Assembly (NCBI GenBank): GCA_900770395.1
Contig: CAAGKM010000006.1
Coordinates: 62,001-126,000, forward strand
Origin: an uncultured Prevotella sp.
GTDB taxonomy: Bacteria > Bacteroidota > Bacteroidia > Bacteroidales > Bacteroidaceae
Length of the DNA: 64,000 nucleotides
Direction of reading: 5' to 3'
The number at the start of each line of letters is the position of its first letter. Within the stretch, counting starts at the first letter, position 1. Shown here one piece after another: positions 48,872 to 58,576 of the stretch. A program made the translations under genes and the position numbers. The notes under the pieces were generated by a model. That model saw nothing but the letters and a program-made list of their open reading frames with translations. It did no database searches and was not told the origin of the DNA.

Positions 48872-50932
48872 ATGAAACGAATTAATGCAATTATTTTTGC
48901 GCTGTTGGCAGTGTTTATGACTGCCAGTGCGCAGATGGCAAATCCGGTGCACGGTTCGGCTTCGCTTAAGATGCTTAAAGGCAATGAAGCCGAGATAGTG
49001 TTTACTATGAGTATTGATGCCGGCTGGCATGTCTACAGTACTGACATGGGTGACAGCGGTCCTATCAGTGCCACGTTTAATGCCGTTAAGATGGACGGTG
49101 TGCAGACCGTTGGTAAACTTACTCCGCGTAGTAAGGAAATAAAGAAGCACGATGCCATGTTTGGCATGGTGTTGCGGTTCTTTGAAGGCTCCGCCACTTT
49201 TGTGCAAAAGGTGAAATTCACAAAGGCAGACTATAATATTGACTGCTATCTGGAATATGGTGCATGCAACGATGAGTCGTGTATGCCTCCGTCGGAGATA
49301 GCACTGAAGAAGTCGGGCAAGGCTCCTGCTTTCGAGGGTGACAAGAAAGACGAGGCAAAGCCCGATGAGAAGAAGGGCGATGAAAATAAGGTTGAAGAGT
49401 CTGAACAGCTTGAGGCTGCTGAGACTGCAGTTGCTGACAGTGCGGCTACTGACACTGCTGCTGTTGTTGCAGCAACAATTGACGGTGGTGACCTTTGGAC
49501 TCCTGTTATTGATGAGCTTAAGATGCTTGAGACCGACAGCGCCAAAGGAAACGATTCGCTCTTATACATATTCTTCGCAGGTTTTGTGGGAGGATTCCTT
49601 GCATTGCTCACCCCATGTGTATGGCCTATCATCCCAATGACGGTGAGCTTCTTCCTGAAGCGTAACAAGGACCGTTCGAAAGCTATCCGTGAGGCTACTA
49701 CCTATGGTATCTCAATCGTTGTTATCTATGTGCTGTTAGGTCTTATCGTCACATTGCTGTTCGGTGCCTCTGCGCTCAATGCACTCAGTACAAATGCTGT
49801 GTTCAACATTCTGTTCTGTCTCCTTTTGGTAGTTTTTGCCGCATCATTCTTTGGAGCATTTGAGATAACTCTGCCATCATCGTGGAGCAACAAGATTGAC
49901 GCCAAGTCAGATAATACAAGCGGAATCATCAGCATATTCCTCATGGCTTTCACGCTCACGCTTGTAAGTTTCTCCTGCACCGGTCCAATCATCGGGTTCC
50001 TGCTTGTGGCTGTGAGCACACAGGGCAGCATCGTTGCTCCTACCATCGGTATGCTTGGCTTTGCCATTGCGCTTGCCATACCTTTCACTCTGTTTGCCAT
50101 GTTCCCCTCGCTGCTCAAGTCGGCTCCTAAGTCGGGAGGATGGATGAATGTGATAAAGGTTACACTCGGATTCATTGAGCTTGCATTTGCGCTGAAGTTC
50201 CTGTCGGTTGCCGATCTGGCTTACGGATGGCATATACTCGACCGCGAGGTGTTCATCTCTCTGTGGATTGTAATCTTCGGTCTGCTTGGCATTTATCTCA
50301 TGGGATGGCTGAAGTTCCCGCACGATGATCCCGAACATCGCACCAACGTGCCGCAGTTCTTCATCGGAATGATTTCACTTGCCTTCACCGTTTATATGAT
50401 TCCAGGATTGTGGGGTGCTCCACTGAAGGCCATCAGTGCCTTTGCACCGCCTATGAACACACAGGACTTCAATCTGCAGCACACTGCCGTTGAGGCAAAA
50501 TATACTGACTATGAAGAGGGAATGGCTGCCGCTGCCCGCATGGGTAAGCCTGTTATGGTAGACTTTACAGGCTTTGGCTGCGTGAATTGTCGTAAGATGG
50601 AGGCTGCCGTTTGGACTGATGCTCAGGTGGCAGACATCCTCAACGACAAGTATGTGCTCATCTCGCTGTATGTTGATGACAAGACACCGTTGAAGGAGCC
50701 AATCGAGGTTGAGGAGAACGGACAGAAGCGCACTCTGCGCACCAAGGGCGACCGCTGGAGCTATCTGCAGCGCATCAAGGTGGGTGAGAACACTCAGCCC
50801 TGTTATGTGTTGCTGGACAATGCCGGTCATCCGCTTAACACCACACGCTCTTACAACGAGGATATTCCAGAGTATCTGAAATTCCTGCAGAGAGGACTTG
50901 ATAATTATAGTGCAAACCAAGAGAAGAACTGA
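48872..50932 (+). CDS. dsbD: Thiol:disulfide interchange protein DsbD
   Basis: 686 residues, inner-membrane electron carrier from cytosolic thioredoxin to the periplasm. Signal peptide at 1-20, an N-terminal immunoglobulin-like domain with cysteines (ECL-type YLEYGACNDESCMPPSEIAL), an Ala/Glu-rich linker (about 160-200) and a central DsbD membrane domain of about eight helices (LTPCVWPIIPMTVSFFLKRN, FSCTGPIIGFLLVAVS). The C-terminal thioredoxin domain has active site GCVNCRKME. All three domains are intact. Confidence 0.95.
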   Translation: MKRINAIIFALLAVFMTASAQMANPVHGSASLKMLKGNEAEIVFTMSIDAGWHVYSTDMGDSGPISATFNAVKMDGVQTVGKLTPRSKEIKKHDAMFGMVLRFFEGSATFVQKVKFTKADYNIDCYLEYGACNDESCMPPSEIALKKSGKAPAFEGDKKDEAKPDEKKGDENKVEESEQLEAAETAVADSAATDTAAVVAATIDGGDLWTPVIDELKMLETDSAKGNDSLLYIFFAGFVGGFLALLTPCVWPIIPMTVSFFLKRNKDRSKAIREATTYGISIVVIYVLLGLIVTLLFGASALNALSTNAVFNILFCLLLVVFAASFFGAFEITLPSSWSNKIDAKSDNTSGIISIFLMAFTLTLVSFSCTGPIIGFLLVAVSTQGSIVAPTIGMLGFAIALAIPFTLFAMFPSLLKSAPKSGGWMNVIKVTLGFIELAFALKFLSVADLAYGWHILDREVFISLWIVIFGLLGIYLMGWLKFPHDDPEHRTNVPQFFIGMISLAFTVYMIPGLWGAPLKAISAFAPPMNTQDFNLQHTAVEAKYTDYEEGMAAAARMGKPVMVDFTGFGCVNCRKMEAAVWTDAQVADILNDKYVLISLYVDDKTPLKEPIEVEENGQKRTLRTKGDRWSYLQRIKVGENTQPCYVLLDNAGHPLNTTRSYNEDIPEYLKFLQRGLDNYSANQEKN

Positions 50933-50991
50933 GCTTGCTTAAGTTCTTCCGAGGTTCAGCCTATAATCAACGAAGTTAATAACAATAAATA

Positions 50992-52275
50992 ATGGAACAA
51001 GAAGTTAGAAGCAAGATAATTGCTCTTATCAATAAAGAGGTTGTCCCTGCCATAGGCTGTACTGAGCCTATGGCGGTGGCTCTCTGCACTGCGCGTGCCA
51101 CGGAGCTGCTCGGTCACACTCCAGAGAAGATAGAGGCTTGCCTCAGTGGCAACATCATAAAGAATGCCATGGGTGTGGGTATTCCCGGCACAGGCATGAT
51201 TGGCTTGCCGATAGCCATTGCACTTGGTGCGCTTATCGGCAAATCGGAATATGGGCTTGAAGTGCTGAAGGATCTTACTCCTGAAACTCTTGAGCAGGGA
51301 CGTGAGTACATATCCGGACAACATATAAACATAAAGCTCAAGGACGATATATCCGAGAAACTGTATGTTGAGGTGCATTGCGATGATGCTGTGGCAATAA
51401 TCAGCGGCGGGCATACCAACTTTGTATATGAGGCAAAGGGTGGGGAAGTGGTTTTCGACTGTCGTACCCCAGAAGTGGGTGAAAAAGATAATGGCGCAGA
51501 AAAGGATATAGAGCTTAACATGCGCCTTGTCTACGATTTTGCCATGACTGCCCCTCTTGCAGAGATTGAGTTTATCAAACAGACAAAGGAATACAACATG
51601 AATGCTGCCCATGAGGCTATCCTCGGCAACTACGGCCATAATCTCGGCAAGACCATCGACCGCCCCCTGGCACAGGGAATTTTCGGTAAGAGCATTTTCT
51701 CGAAGATCATTGCCAAGACAGCATCTGCATGCGATGCGCGTATGGGTGGTGCCATGGTGCCTGTGATGAGCAACAGTGGCAGTGGCAATCAGGGTATCTG
51801 CGCCACAAATCCCGTGGCTGTATATGCCGCTGAGAACGAGAACACCGAGGAAGAGCTTGTGCGTGCTCTCATTCTCAGTCACCTCACTGCCATCTATATC
51901 AAACAGACGCTCGGCAAACTCTCTGCCCTTTGCGGTTGTGTGGTTGCCGGTATCGGCAGCTGCTGCGGCATCACCTATCTCATGGGAGGTGACTATGCCC
52001 GTATATGCAGTGCGGTGAAAAACATGATAGCTAACATCACTGGTATGATTTGCGATGGTGCAAAGCCCTCATGCTCGCTGAAAATCTCATCGGGTGTAAG
52101 CACAGCCATCCTTTCCGCATTGCTTGCCATGGAAGGCAAGAACGTCAGCAGTGCTGAGGGTATTATCGACGAGGATGTCGACCGCTCTATACATAACCTC
52201 ACTTCCATCGGTGCCGATGCCATGTGTGCCACCGACGCCATGGTGCTCAACATCATGACGCACAAGGGGTGCTGA
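50992..52275 (+). CDS. L-cysteine desulfidase-like protein (UPF0597/CyuA family)
   Basis: 427 residues. The N-terminal VVPAIGCTEPMAVALCTARA and the later Cys cluster (VVAGIGSCCGITYLMGG, MICDGAKPSCSLK) are conserved in this family and are expected to hold an iron-sulfur cluster. Members degrade L-cysteine to H2S, pyruvate and ammonia, or act as serine dehydratase-like enzymes. Cytosolic. Followed by a strong terminator. Confidence 0.9.
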   Translation: MEQEVRSKIIALINKEVVPAIGCTEPMAVALCTARATELLGHTPEKIEACLSGNIIKNAMGVGIPGTGMIGLPIAIALGALIGKSEYGLEVLKDLTPETLEQGREYISGQHINIKLKDDISEKLYVEVHCDDAVAIISGGHTNFVYEAKGGEVVFDCRTPEVGEKDNGAEKDIELNMRLVYDFAMTAPLAEIEFIKQTKEYNMNAAHEAILGNYGHNLGKTIDRPLAQGIFGKSIFSKIIAKTASACDARMGGAMVPVMSNSGSGNQGICATNPVAVYAAENENTEEELVRALILSHLTAIYIKQTLGKLSALCGCVVAGIGSCCGITYLMGGDYARICSAVKNMIANITGMICDGAKPSCSLKISSGVSTAILSALLAMEGKNVSSAEGIIDEDVDRSIHNLTSIGADAMCATDAMVLNIMTHKGC

Positions 52276-52306
52276 TGTAGATTATATTAATTTATTAAAA
52301 TAAAAT

Positions 52307-52343
52307 AAGAGTGGGAGCGTTTGCAGCTCCCACTCTTTTTTTT
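52307..52343 (+). terminator. Strong rho-independent terminator
   Basis: AAGAGTGGGAGC (52307-52318) pairs perfectly with GCTCCCACTCTT (52326-52337) over a 7-nt loop and runs into a T stretch. Ends the UPF0597 transcript. Confidence 0.92.
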
Positions 52344-52372
52344 GCAAAAAAAAGGATTTTTTTACCATTTTA

Positions 52373-52404
52373 TTTGGTTATTCGGATTTTTTTCATTAGT
52401 TTTG
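52373..52404 (+). promoter_or_regulatory. Promoter of the LRR gene leader
   Basis: TTTG (52373-52376), 20-nt spacer, TAGTTTTG (52397-52404), a good Bacteroidetes match. No other promoter of similar quality was seen between here and the LRR start. Confidence 0.65.
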
Positions 52405-52765
52405 CACACGGATTTCTTTGCCAAAGACTATTGGTATTGGCGGACGTGCTCTGCCACAGCAACGGTTGAGGCTGCTCGCACCGAAGCGGAGCGCTGCAAG
52501 GTTGAAAAGCCAAGCGGCGCAAAGCGGAAGGGTGGGGAAGGAATTTCGACATACATATTTAAGGCGTTTACTTGACGCTCTGTTCTTGACGAATCGGAAA
52601 TCTTGCAAATTACCAAATTACTGTCTTGAACTCAGCAACGGTAGATGTCCTCGGGTGTGATTATATCATCCCTATGGCTATGCTTATACGGCACAGATTG
52701 TATCCTAATGGATGCAGTGATAGTTTGTGTATTTGTGTGGTGTAGGGTAGATTATATTCATATCG

Positions 52766-52856
52766 GCGTGGGCTCTAACGTTGTCTGTTCAACAGTAATA
52801 GGCAATGCAAGAGCCTCGATTCGTGGAACAGACGACAAGATGGTTCACGCTTTTTT
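52766..52856 (+). ncRNA. Candidate structured leader RNA
   Basis: The outer stem GCGTG (52766-52770)/CACGC (52846-52850) is followed directly by six T. Inside, GTTGTCTGTTC (52780-52790) pairs with GAACAGACGAC (52826-52836) along 11 positions with one G-T pair. An inner hairpin AGGC (52800-52803)/GCCT (52813-52816) is enclosed. The fold looks like a riboswitch-style or attenuator element or an independent small RNA. No known family is recognised. Confidence 0.5.
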
Positions 52857-52908
52857 ATGTCTCTATGTAAACAATTTAATGTATAATATAATTTAAAATT
52901 AAATGCTT

Positions 52909-55797
52909 ATGAAAAAGAGATTAACTTTCTTATTTGCGGCTATCTTAGCCACAGCAAGTCTTTGGGCGCAAGAGTTCCAAAGCGGAGACTTAAAGTACAA
53001 AGTTATTAGTAGCGGCAATGACGGCTATGCCGTGGAGGTAGTAAAAGGTGATAATTATAAGGACTTGACGGAGGTTGTTGTGCCCGCCACTGTAGAGTAT
53101 GATAATGTGAAGTATAGTGTAACAAGTATAGGAGATTATGCTTTTAATGAATGTCAAGGGCTCACCTCTATTTCTATCCCAGAAAGTGTGACAAGTATTA
53201 AGAGCTGTGCTTTCTGGAATTGCTACAGCCTGCCCTCAATCACTATTCCTGAAAGTGTAATGACGATAGAGTTTTGCGCATTCTATGGCTGCCATAATAT
53301 TGAAACAATCGTAATACCTGAAAATGTCACTAACATAGGAACAAGTCTTTTTTATGATTGCATCAATCTCGCTTCAATAACGGTCAATGCCATAACTCCA
53401 CCTACAGCCCAGAATGGATTGTCTTGGCCTGACGGAATACCTGTTTTTGTTCCAGAGGAGGCGGTGGAGGCATACAAGAGCGCAGAATACTGGAAGGACC
53501 TGAACATTCTGGCAATAGGAACTCCTATTCCCGTAGCCGTAGGCACTGAATTCGAATATGACGGACTATACTACAGGGTAAAAGAAGACTATACACTGGA
53601 GATATTCAAGAACTGGGGCTATGACTATGGCTCACCGACATCAGTCATCATACCAGAGAATGTGACATATAAGGATTATACATATTCTGTGACATCATTA
53701 AGTTTTTCTGTCTTTAATGACTGGAAAGACCTATCATCTGTTACAATCCCCAACAGCATAACATCTATTGGCGGAGGTGCCTTCAGAGGCTGTGCGAATC
53801 TTGAGTCCATCACAATCCCTGAGAATGTGACAATAATTGATGACGTAGCTTTCTCTGGTTGCTCAAAGCTTAATTCAATAATTATTCCCAAGAATGTGAC
53901 GAGCATTGGCGAACGAGTCTTCGAGAACTGCTCTAATCTTGAATCAATCACAGTTGAAAGCGGAAACACCGTTTATGACAGCCGTGACAATTGTAACGCT
54001 ATTATCGTGACTGAAAGCAAAGAGTTGATTCAGGGGTGTATCAATACTGTTATCCCCAATAGTGTAATAAGCATTGGTGCTGATGCTTTCTGTGGCTCTG
54101 GCATTACTTCTATTACAATTCCAAAGAGTGTGACAAGTATTGGCGAAAGTATTTGCTGGTATTGTCCTAAACTTGAATCAATAATTGTTGAAAGCGGAAA
54201 CACTGTTTACGACAGCCGTGACAATTGCAACGCCATTATCGTGACAGAAAGCAATGAGTTGATTCAGGGATGTAGCAATACGGTTATTCCCAATGGTGTA
54301 ACAAGCATTGGTGATGGTGCTTTTAGTGGTATAAGCATTACTTCGGTTACAATTCCTAATAGCGTAACAGATATTGGACTTAACGCTTTCAATGGTGCTG
54401 CACTTACTGAAGTCACAATACCTAACAGCGTGAGATTCATTAATTCTTCAGCATTTAGGTATTCCGCCCTTACTAAAATCACATTGCCTGACAACATAAC
54501 ATATATTCCACCTTCTATGTTAGATGGTTGTTCTGATCTTGCTGAAGTCACAATCCCAGAGAGCGTGACATGGATAGGTGGTTCTGCATTTAATGGTTGT
54601 TCCAGTCTTACTTCCATAACGATTCCTAAGGATGTGACAAGCATAGGTGACTATGCTTTCTCTAGGACGGGCATTACATCTGTCATAATCCCCGAAGGCG
54701 TAACGAGCATTGGGCATATGGCTTTTATGTTTTGCGGTTCACTGAAATCAGTTATCATTCCAAGTAGTGTGACAGATATTGGTGACCAGGTTTTTAATCT
54801 TTGTCCTTCACTTGAATCTATTATAATTTCTGAAGGCGTAACAACTATTGGTTTTTCCATGTTCTCATCTTGTACAAGTCTTACGTCTATTACAATCCCC
54901 GAAAGTGTGACAAGTGTAAAGAACGGAGCGTTCAATTGCTGCAATGGCCTAAAAACGATATATTGTTTGTCTGAGGTTCCGCCAGCCACACAAGAGATAA
55001 CATGGTGGGGTAATGATCCGTTCTATTCTCGCGATGATGTTGTATATTCATCATGTAAACTCTATGTCCCTGCCGGCAGCATTGACGCATACAAAGCCGC
55101 CGACGTGTGGGGTAGGTTTGAGAATATAGTGGAAATGAAGGACAAACTTAGCTTTAATATAATTTCCGAAATTGAAAATGTGGTTGAGGTGACGCAACCG
55201 TCAGCAGGTGAATATTTTGGTGACATCGTAATTCCCGAGCAAATAGTATACAACGATAAGACTTATACCGTGGTAGGTGTTGCAGACGATGCTTTCAGCG
55301 GATGCTCAGGTATCACATCGGTAATTATTGGCAGTAAGGAGGTAACAAATGAGAGTAACGTGACCAATAATCCGGTCGCTGTGAAGACAAGAGCCGCAGG
55401 TACTGACGGATTCATCGTTGGTGCCCGTGCGTTCAAGGGCTGCACAAATCTGCAGAGTGTCACTTTGGGTGATGTTGTGACAGGTGTGGGTGAGGAAGCG
55501 TTCGTCGGCTGCACCAGTTTGATGAGCGTTGCCTGTGAGTCAGCCAATCCTCCTGCTGCATCGGAAAACACTTTTGAGGATAATACTTATTGTGATGCTG
55601 TTCTTACTATTCCTGAAGCCTTCTCGGCTGTTTATCAGACTACTGCCCCTTGGAGTAGGTTTGCAAAAGTGACAACCGGCATCGGTAATGTGACGGTGGA
55701 TAATGATGCTCAGCCACATAAGATTTTCCTGAATGGCAAGCTCATAATCCGCAAGAATGACAAAAGCTATAACCTGCAGGGAGTGGAAATAAAATAA
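52909..55797 (+). CDS. BspA-like leucine-rich repeat surface protein
   Basis: 962 residues from MKKRLTFLFAAILATASLWAQ (a Met two codons earlier is possible). The signal peptide suggests export. From about 50 to 720 there are many LRR_5 (Treponema pallidum type) repeats of about 22-24 residues with pattern SITIPESVTSIGxxAFxxC. Two copies of a 45-residue insert (VYDSRDNCNAIIVTESKELI) appear near 365 and 442. The C-terminal part includes further repeats and ends FLNGKLIIRKNDKSYNLQGV, similar to the conserved tail of Prevotella surface proteins. Probably adhesion or host interaction. Confidence 0.9.
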   Translation: MKKRLTFLFAAILATASLWAQEFQSGDLKYKVISSGNDGYAVEVVKGDNYKDLTEVVVPATVEYDNVKYSVTSIGDYAFNECQGLTSISIPESVTSIKSCAFWNCYSLPSITIPESVMTIEFCAFYGCHNIETIVIPENVTNIGTSLFYDCINLASITVNAITPPTAQNGLSWPDGIPVFVPEEAVEAYKSAEYWKDLNILAIGTPIPVAVGTEFEYDGLYYRVKEDYTLEIFKNWGYDYGSPTSVIIPENVTYKDYTYSVTSLSFSVFNDWKDLSSVTIPNSITSIGGGAFRGCANLESITIPENVTIIDDVAFSGCSKLNSIIIPKNVTSIGERVFENCSNLESITVESGNTVYDSRDNCNAIIVTESKELIQGCINTVIPNSVISIGADAFCGSGITSITIPKSVTSIGESICWYCPKLESIIVESGNTVYDSRDNCNAIIVTESNELIQGCSNTVIPNGVTSIGDGAFSGISITSVTIPNSVTDIGLNAFNGAALTEVTIPNSVRFINSSAFRYSALTKITLPDNITYIPPSMLDGCSDLAEVTIPESVTWIGGSAFNGCSSLTSITIPKDVTSIGDYAFSRTGITSVIIPEGVTSIGHMAFMFCGSLKSVIIPSSVTDIGDQVFNLCPSLESIIISEGVTTIGFSMFSSCTSLTSITIPESVTSVKNGAFNCCNGLKTIYCLSEVPPATQEITWWGNDPFYSRDDVVYSSCKLYVPAGSIDAYKAADVWGRFENIVEMKDKLSFNIISEIENVVEVTQPSAGEYFGDIVIPEQIVYNDKTYTVVGVADDAFSGCSGITSVIIGSKEVTNESNVTNNPVAVKTRAAGTDGFIVGARAFKGCTNLQSVTLGDVVTGVGEEAFVGCTSLMSVACESANPPAASENTFEDNTYCDAVLTIPEAFSAVYQTTAPWSRFAKVTTGIGNVTVDNDAQPHKIFLNGKLIIRKNDKSYNLQGVEIK

Positions 55798-55818
55798 CTT
55801 GAATAGAATAAATAAAAT

Positions 55819-55857
55819 ACCTGTTTGACGGAATTAGTCCCGTCAACAGGTGTTTTT
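55819..55857 (+). terminator. Terminator of the LRR gene
   Basis: ACCTGTTTGACGG (55819-55831) pairs with CCGTCAACAGGT (55840-55851) with one bulged base and is followed by GTTTTTT. Confidence 0.8.
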
Positions 55858-56351
55858 TAGATGATTCACTTGTATTTTTGTAGTTGAATAAAGGTAAAAT
55901 ATTATGACAAAGAGGCTTCTGGGAATCGCGTAAAATCATTCAATTGTATTCTTGTTTTAAATATGCGAAATTTTATACATTTGTATTATGTTGCTAATCA
56001 GGCAGTTATAGAGTGTGCGCGTTCTCGCTTATAAAAAACTATCAAGAAAAGTGCCGTTTTTGCTTGTTTTTGGAGGAAAAAGAACTTATGTTTGTTGGTA
56101 AATGAACCTATGTTCTTGGGTAAAGTCAGTTAACTTCGTTGGCAAAGTCAGTTAACTTCATTGGAAAGGTCACCTATATTGGTGGATTTTTTTATTTAAT
56201 TTTGGGTGAAATGACATTAAACTGATGTCTTGTTTTCTATTTTGCGAAAAAATAATGCAGAAATTTTTCAGAATTATATTTACATATCGGTTGTGTGTTT
56301 ACATGCCAGTCAGCAGAGTGCCATTGAGAACTTTATCGGTGTGTAAATGTC
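55858..56351. other. Gene-free spacer with palindromic array
   Basis: About 500 bp between the LRR and htpG terminators. It contains the 21-23 bp array at 56070-56187. A 65-codon open frame at 56225-56422 runs into the htpG terminator and is not supported. Confidence 0.6.
56070..56187. repeat. Degenerate tandem array, 21-23 bp period
   Basis: TTGG landmarks at 56095, 56116, 56139 and 56161 (spacings 21, 23, 22), with weaker copies at 56070 and 56179. Between them are words such as GAACCTATGTTC (palindromic ends) and two near-identical units AAGTCAGTTAACTTCRTTGG. More decayed than the other arrays. Confidence 0.65.
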
Positions 56352-56385
56352 ATAAAAAAGGCTGCACCGTTGTCGGCGCAGCCTT
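56352..56385 (-). terminator. htpG terminator
   Basis: A 12-bp stem with one mismatch (56358-56369 with 56374-56385, core GGCTGC/GCAGCC), followed on the minus strand by a T-run. It directly follows the htpG stop. Confidence 0.85.
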
Positions 56386-56428
56386 ATATTATATAAATAG
56401 GTGTAGGTTTAAACCCACCTGATGTGTG

Positions 56429-58483
56429 TTATCCAATCAGCTCAACCGAGCGCTTTAGGAACTTGTCGAGGGCGGCACCCTTGAGCATGCCGTTCTGCAG
56501 CAGTGCCAGGTCGATGAGCTGGCTCACGACGGAGTTGCCCTTGGCATAGTCGTTGAGAATGGTCTGCTTCTTGTCCTTCTGCTCGTTCAGGGCTTTTTCG
56601 GTGTTTGCCACATCGTCCTTGTGCTCCTGTGTCAGGTCCTCAGGCTTCACGTCCTTTTCGGCGGCGTGGAGTGCGGCAAGACGTGCCTCCTGTCCCTTAA
56701 TCTCGCTGAGCACGGGGGCAAGTGCCTCTGTGGTGTTAGCCTTGCAGTCGTCGAGTACGCGCTTTACAAGCGGATGGTCGCTGTTGAGCACCATCGAGTA
56801 GCTGTCGGGCATCTCGCCGTAGAAGCTCATGCCAGGCTGGAAGCGGCTCATCTCCTTCATGCGGCGCATATACTCGCTCTGTGTCACCACCATCGGCTGC
56901 GACTCCTCGCCCAGTGCCTGCACCTCTACGTAGAAGTTTGCCTTGTCCATCTTTGGCATCATGCTCTGGAACACGGCTGACAGTTTGTCAGTGTCCTCCT
57001 GAGGCAGTTCTGTTTTCTTGGCGTCTTCCTTCACGATGAGACGGTCCACCACGTCGCTGTCGACACGCACGAAGCGGCTCTTCTCAAGTTTCTGCTCCAG
57101 CATGCCTGTCATCGGCACGTCAAGCTGTCCGTCGAACACCATAACGCTGTAGCCCTTTTTCTTGGCAGCCTCGATGTAGCTGTACTGCTCCTCCTTGTCG
57201 GTGGTGTAGAGATAGATGAGGTTACCCTCCTTGTCGGTCTGCTGGTCGGTGATGAGAGTCTTGTACTCGTCGAGGGTGAACAGTTTGTCGTCGGTGTCCT
57301 TTATCAGTGCGAACTCCTTGGCACGGTCGTAGAAGCTCTCCTCCGACAGCATTCCGTAGTTGATGAACAGTTTCAGGCTTTCCCACTTCTCCTCGTATGC
57401 CTTGCGGTCTTCCTTGAAGATGCTGCTCAGACGGTCGCTCACCTTCTTGGTGATGTAGGTGCTGATCTTCTTCACGTCGCGGTCGCTCTGCAGATATGAG
57501 CGGCTGACGTTAAGCGGAATGTCCGGCGAGTCGATGACGCCGTGGAGCAGGGTGAGGAACTCAGGCACGATGCCCTCCACCTGGTCGGTCACGAACACCT
57601 GGTTGCAGTAGAGCTGAATCTTGTTGCGCTGCAGGTCGATGTTCTGCTTTATGCGCGGGAAGTAGAGAATACCCGTGAGGTTGAACGGATAGTCAACGTT
57701 GAGGTGAATCCAGAACATCGGCTCGTCCTGCATGGGGTAGAGTGTGCGGTAGAAGCTCTTGTAGTCCTCGTCCTTCAGCGTGCTCGGTGCCTTTGTCCAC
57801 AGAGGCTCCACGCTGTTGATGACGTTGTCCTCGTCGGTGTCCACCTGCTTGCCGTCCTTCCATTCGGTCTTCTTGCCGAATGCCACGGGCACAGCCATGA
57901 ACTTGCAGTACTTGTTGAGCAGACCCTCAATCTTCTGCTTGTCGAGGAACTCCTTGCAGTCATCGTCGATGTAGAGGATGATGGAGCTTCCGCGGTCTTC
58001 TTTCTCAGCCGAGTCAATCTCGTAGGCAGGGCTGCCGTCGCAGCTCCATTTCACAGCCTGCGCTCCGTCCTTGTAGCTGCGTGTGATAATCTCAACCTTC
58101 TTTGCCACCATGAACGAGGAGTAGAATCCCAGTCCGAAGTGACCGATGATGTTGTTGGCGTTGTCCTTGTATTTCTCAAGGAAGTCGCTCACTCCCGAGA
58201 AGGCTATCTGGTTGATGTATTTGTCAATCTCCTCCTCGGTCATGCCGATACCTCGGTCGGTGATGGTAATTGTGCCGGCTTCGGTGTCGAGAGCCACGTG
58301 TACGGTGAGGTCGCCTAATTCGCCCTTGAAGTCACCGCGCTCTGCTAACGTCTTCATCTTCTGTGAGGCGTCAACGGCATTTGACACCATCTCGCGCAGG
58401 AAAATCTCATGGTCTGAATACAAGAACTTTTTGATGACGGGGAAAATGTTCTCGGTTGTAACCCCGATATTACCTTTCTGCAT
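56429..58483 (-). CDS. htpG: Chaperone HtpG (Hsp90)
   Basis: 684 residues, full length for Bacteroidetes. The ATP-binding Bergerat fold is intact: EIFLREMVSNAVDASQKM, ITITDRGIGMTEEEIDKYI and IIGHFGLGFYSSFMVAKKV. The middle domain has NVSRSYLQSDRDVKKIS with the catalytic Arg. The C-terminal dimerisation domain ends VVSQLIDLALLQNGML. Cytosolic, ATP-driven folding of client proteins. Monocistronic between two hairpin terminators. Confidence 0.97.
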   Translation of the reverse strand: MQKGNIGVTTENIFPVIKKFLYSDHEIFLREMVSNAVDASQKMKTLAERGDFKGELGDLTVHVALDTEAGTITITDRGIGMTEEEIDKYINQIAFSGVSDFLEKYKDNANNIIGHFGLGFYSSFMVAKKVEIITRSYKDGAQAVKWSCDGSPAYEIDSAEKEDRGSSIILYIDDDCKEFLDKQKIEGLLNKYCKFMAVPVAFGKKTEWKDGKQVDTDEDNVINSVEPLWTKAPSTLKDEDYKSFYRTLYPMQDEPMFWIHLNVDYPFNLTGILYFPRIKQNIDLQRNKIQLYCNQVFVTDQVEGIVPEFLTLLHGVIDSPDIPLNVSRSYLQSDRDVKKISTYITKKVSDRLSSIFKEDRKAYEEKWESLKLFINYGMLSEESFYDRAKEFALIKDTDDKLFTLDEYKTLITDQQTDKEGNLIYLYTTDKEEQYSYIEAAKKKGYSVMVFDGQLDVPMTGMLEQKLEKSRFVRVDSDVVDRLIVKEDAKKTELPQEDTDKLSAVFQSMMPKMDKANFYVEVQALGEESQPMVVTQSEYMRRMKEMSRFQPGMSFYGEMPDSYSMVLNSDHPLVKRVLDDCKANTTEALAPVLSEIKGQEARLAALHAAEKDVKPEDLTQEHKDDVANTEKALNEQKDKKQTILNDYAKGNSVVSQLIDLALLQNGMLKGAALDKFLKRSVELIG

Positions 58484-58513
58484 AATTATAATATGTATTA
58501 ATATTAAACAATG

Positions 58514-58550
58514 TTGGCGGCAGCTTTCCGTTTTCGGAAGCTGCCGCCAA
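58514..58550 (-). terminator. Terminator between the zinc-ribbon gene and htpG
   Basis: TTGGCGGCAGCTTTCCG (58514-58530) pairs with CGGAAGCTGCCGCCAA (58535-58550) over TTTT, with one bulged T. It lies downstream of the minus-strand zinc-ribbon gene and upstream of the htpG start. Confidence 0.8.
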
Positions 58551-58576
58551 TGCTATTGCAAAAAGTGTGCCAGTTT

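Larger units (their letters stand above)
52338..52908. other. Long non-coding leader region of the LRR gene
   Basis: No convincing ORF. A promoter at 52373-52404 implies a leader of about 500 nt before the LRR gene. The middle part (about 52480-52560) is GC-richer than its surroundings; the last part carries a multi-stem fold at 52766-52856. Some frames are open by chance. Confidence 0.6.

Noticed and set aside
52321..52575. 84-codon frame in the LRR leader
   Set aside because: It begins inside the UPF0597 terminator, and its composition changes abruptly along the frame; no RBS or family. Treated as leader.
56225..56422. 65-codon frame before htpG
   Set aside because: It runs through the htpG terminator hairpin and has no supporting signals.
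57542..58318. 258-codon open frame opposite htpG
   Set aside because: Shadow of the well-supported htpG gene.
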